41,251 nucleotides of DNA from an uncultured Alphaproteobacteria bacterium. Its GTDB lineage: Bacteria > Pseudomonadota > Alphaproteobacteria > RF32 > CAG-239. A program made the position numbers and the translations under genes. Where the stretch lies: positions 1-41,251 of the forward strand of contig CALXUP010000012.1 in NCBI GenBank assembly GCA_944391715.1, written 5' to 3'. The notes under the pieces were generated by a model that made no database searches, was not told the origin of the DNA, and was given only the letters and a program-made list of their open reading frames with translations. The number at the start of each line of letters is the position of its first letter. The stretch's first letter is position 1. This document shows, in pieces, positions 39,941-41,251 of the stretch.

Positions 39941-39964
39941 ACAACCGGAGCAGCGGTTGTTTTT
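39941..39964. terminator. Hairpin terminator in the gene-free interval
   Basis: ACAACCG (39941-39947), loop GAGCAG, CGGTTGT (39954-39960), then TTTT; AAAA precedes, so it may work in both directions. No gene feeds it directly, other than read-through from kdsB or from the minus-strand Cys-rich gene at 40086. Confidence 0.6.
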
Positions 39965-40017
39965 GCTTGGCGCTTCTACCGCGTTTTTACAGCGGCCTGA
40001 AAGGATGTTTAGTACAG

Positions 40018-40071
40018 AAAATTGCTAAGTTAAGTACGTTTATATATGCGCTTAGTATATACTACAATTTT
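40018..40071. repeat. 54-bp imperfect palindrome with the shared core
   Basis: AAAATTG (40018-40024) and CAATTTT (40065-40071) bracket CTAAG...CTTAG. The inner sequence has GCTAAGTTAAGTACGTTTAT-TA-GCGC-type similarity to the element at 39788. It lies 14 bp past the stop of the minus-strand Cys-rich gene and may act as its terminator. Confidence 0.55.
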
Positions 40072-40085
40072 AAAGTTTGCTGCTG

Positions 40086-40640
40086 CTACTGGCAACGTAA
40101 CTCTGCGATGTAACCGTCGAAACCGTTATAACTGTATGTATTGCAGCCCTGGAAGACCGCAGTACAGCCTCGTGCCTCGTAGCGGGCAATCTCAGCACGA
40201 CAACCGCCATAACCAAAGAAACCATCACAGTTTCCATAAGTGTTACAGCCATATCCCATATCATCACAGCAAGAAAAACTGGTTCCCGACATATTACTCT
40301 TACACGTTCCATTGTTACAGGTTTGGTTGTTTGAGCATTTGGAAGAACCGCAGGAGGCGTAATAGGTTGTGCCGTTTCTGACGCAGGAAGAAGTACCAAC
40401 GTTCTGGCAATTAGCGGCGCAGGCCTCGGCGGTGTAGGTATAATCGCAGGTTTGCGGCTCCATACAAAAGAACTTCGAGGTGTCGAAAGGGCAGGCGATG
40501 GCGCCGTCGGGGCATTGTGCGGCGGTGTATTTATAGCCGAGGCTGGCGCAGTCCTGCGTCGGAATACAAGCGGCCCGGACATCGGCAGTTCCGGCTAACA
40601 AAGCCATCCCCGCCACGGTTATCAACATTCCTTTTCTCAT
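40086..40640 (-). CDS. Cysteine-rich secreted protein, first paralogue
   Basis: 184 residues with signal peptide (RKGMLITVAGMALLAGTADV, cut near VRA-AC). The mature part has about 24 cysteines in short spacing (for example SSKCSNNQTCNNGTC and SCCDDMGYGC), so it should be disulfide-bonded and extracytoplasmic. AIACPFDTSKFFC (about 49-61) matches VACPFNGDKWYC in the next protein, showing common origin. AAGGAG is placed well before the ATG. The function is unknown; surface or protease-resistance roles would suit a gut organism but are speculative. Confidence 0.8.
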   Translation of the reverse strand: MRKGMLITVAGMALLAGTADVRAACIPTQDCASLGYKYTAAQCPDGAIACPFDTSKFFCMEPQTCDYTYTAEACAANCQNVGTSSCVRNGTTYYASCGSSKCSNNQTCNNGTCKSNMSGTSFSCCDDMGYGCNTYGNCDGFFGYGGCRAEIARYEARGCTAVFQGCNTYSYNGFDGYIAELRCQ

Positions 40641-40781
40641 AACTTTTCTCCTTTTTAATTGCCGTTTTCTATTCTGTTATCCCAAGCACTTTTTTATTTG
40701 TCATTCCTAAGCACCTTTTTATTTTTTCAGCCCCTGGTTCTCTTTTTTCTTTCTTCATCCCCGGGCTCTTTTTTTTTATTT

Positions 40782-40867
40782 GTCATCCCCGGGCTTGACC
40801 CGGGGATCCAGGTCAATCATATGGCTTCTTTATCTATTTGGATCCCCGGGTCAAGCCCGGGGATGAC
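40782..40867. repeat. Perfect 29-bp inverted repeat (palindromic intergenic element)
   Basis: The 29 bp from 40782 to 40810 are the exact reverse complement of 40839-40867, with a 28-bp spacer. Each arm is itself partly palindromic (CCCCGGG...CCCGGGG). Degenerate fragments of the same kind lie at 40758-40769 and 40887-40896, and related ones at the left end of the window. Conceptual translation gives IPGLDPGIQ and WIPGSSPGMT, the form known for dispersed repeats in several proteobacteria. It lies between the two Cys-rich genes. Confidence 0.85.
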
Positions 40868-40904
40868 CATAAAGTAACCAGCCGCCTGGGGATGACTAAA
40901 AAAG

Positions 40905-41251
40905 CTACTGCCCGTGGCATATGACCTCAGCACTGAGGAGACCAAAATAGTGACCATCAAGAGCATAAGTATCACCAAGGCAATCGACAATTTTCAATCC
41001 TGATCCTCCGGAAGCTTGACAACTAGTTTCCATATCATCACAATCCGGATAGCCATAAGTTTTACATTGCTCATAACAACTCATTCCATAAGAACTCTGG
41101 CAGATAGAATCATTAGAGTTTGATGTACCGCCTCTGTATCCACACTCTGTTCTAAATCCACAACAGAATCCTTCTGTCGGGACATTGCTGTAATCTTTAC
41201 AATACCACTTGTCCCCGTTGAACGGGCAGGCGACAGCCGGCACGTTCGCAC
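40905..41251 (-). CDS. Cysteine-rich secreted protein, second paralogue, 5' end missing
   Basis: At least 115 codons; the frame stays open to the right edge of the window, so the N-terminus with the presumed signal peptide is missing. The GTG at 41243 is in frame but probably internal, because VACPFNGDKWYC aligns with an inner part of the neighbouring paralogue. It has about 14 cysteines in the visible part (for example FCCGFRTECGYRG and SCYEQCKTYGYPDCDDM). Stop is TAG at 40905-40907. The paralogues lie in tandem on the minus strand with repeat DNA between them. Confidence 0.8.
   Translation of the reverse strand, partial: ANVPAVACPFNGDKWYCKDYSNVPTEGFCCGFRTECGYRGGTSNSNDSICQSSYGMSCYEQCKTYGYPDCDDMETSCQASGGSGLKIVDCLGDTYALDGHYFGLLSAEVICHGQ

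Noticed and set aside
40659..40877. A 72-codon plus-strand frame with IPGLDPG and WIPGSSPGMT
   Set aside because: These peptides are the standard translation of a dispersed intergenic palindrome, not a protein.

Overview
The window looks like chromosomal DNA of a Gram-negative, fermentative alphaproteobacterium. The alphaproteobacterial signals are a GapR/DUF2312 gene, a three-gene transhydrogenase (pntAA-pntAB-pntB), a YbjN-family protein, a zinc-free-type L36 and a CtrA-like site. kdsB and lgt imply an LPS and lipoprotein-bearing envelope. An [FeFe] hydrogenase, an iron alcohol dehydrogenase and pyruvate phosphate dikinase beside pyruvate kinase point to anaerobic, probably gut-type, metabolism. 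Placement in the uncultured host-associated Rhodospirillales-like lineages is inference. No tRNA, rRNA, CRISPR array, transposase or integrase was recognised.

Layout. 1-450: decayed GC-rich palindromic repeats. 451-3107 (minus): alcohol dehydrogenase and [FeFe] hydrogenase. 3258-7953 (plus): a periplasmic-sensor hybrid histidine kinase followed by two tandem paralogues that look like degenerate GGDEF-EAL proteins. 8003-9182: a small acidic protein and a membrane protein with an HExxH motif. 9168-12303 (minus): LD-carboxypeptidase, an Mpl-like ligase and an exported protein, a peptidoglycan recycling group. 12401-13557 (plus): a TetR regulator overlapping a second HExxH membrane protein. 13571-16334 (minus): proton-translocating transhydrogenase. 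16419-17470: a two-gene chromate-transporter-family pair. 17507-19331: divergent gapR and pyk.

19688-23504 is the most unusual part. A 105-residue protein overlaps a 1169-residue multidomain protein that has near-identical 126-bp tandem repeats encoding leucine-rich-like 42-residue units, an N-terminal domain faintly like an ADP-ribosyltransferase, and an Ala-rich C-terminus with two hydrophobic segments. It lies between pyk and ppdK and its first two thirds are AT-rich compared with its flanks. ppdK (23711-26392) follows, then a small YjfB-like gene and an apparently gene-free stretch. That stretch carries a near-consensus minus-strand promoter and its own strong terminator (27170 to 26796), so it may encode an undescribed small RNA or peptide.

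27235-29896: ettA, an exported protein and rpmJ. 30247-34928 (plus): acpP, fabF and mltG, then two more acyl-carrier-like proteins, a membrane protein, a possible S1-like protein and a 59-residue ORF. 34969-39649: ybjN-like gene, lgt, a GGDEF-like protein, queA and kdsB. 39650-41251: four large imperfect palindromes or hairpins, two paralogous cysteine-rich secreted proteins (the second cut by the window edge), and a perfect 29-bp inverted repeat.

All calls come from reading the sequence and from family knowledge; no database search was possible.
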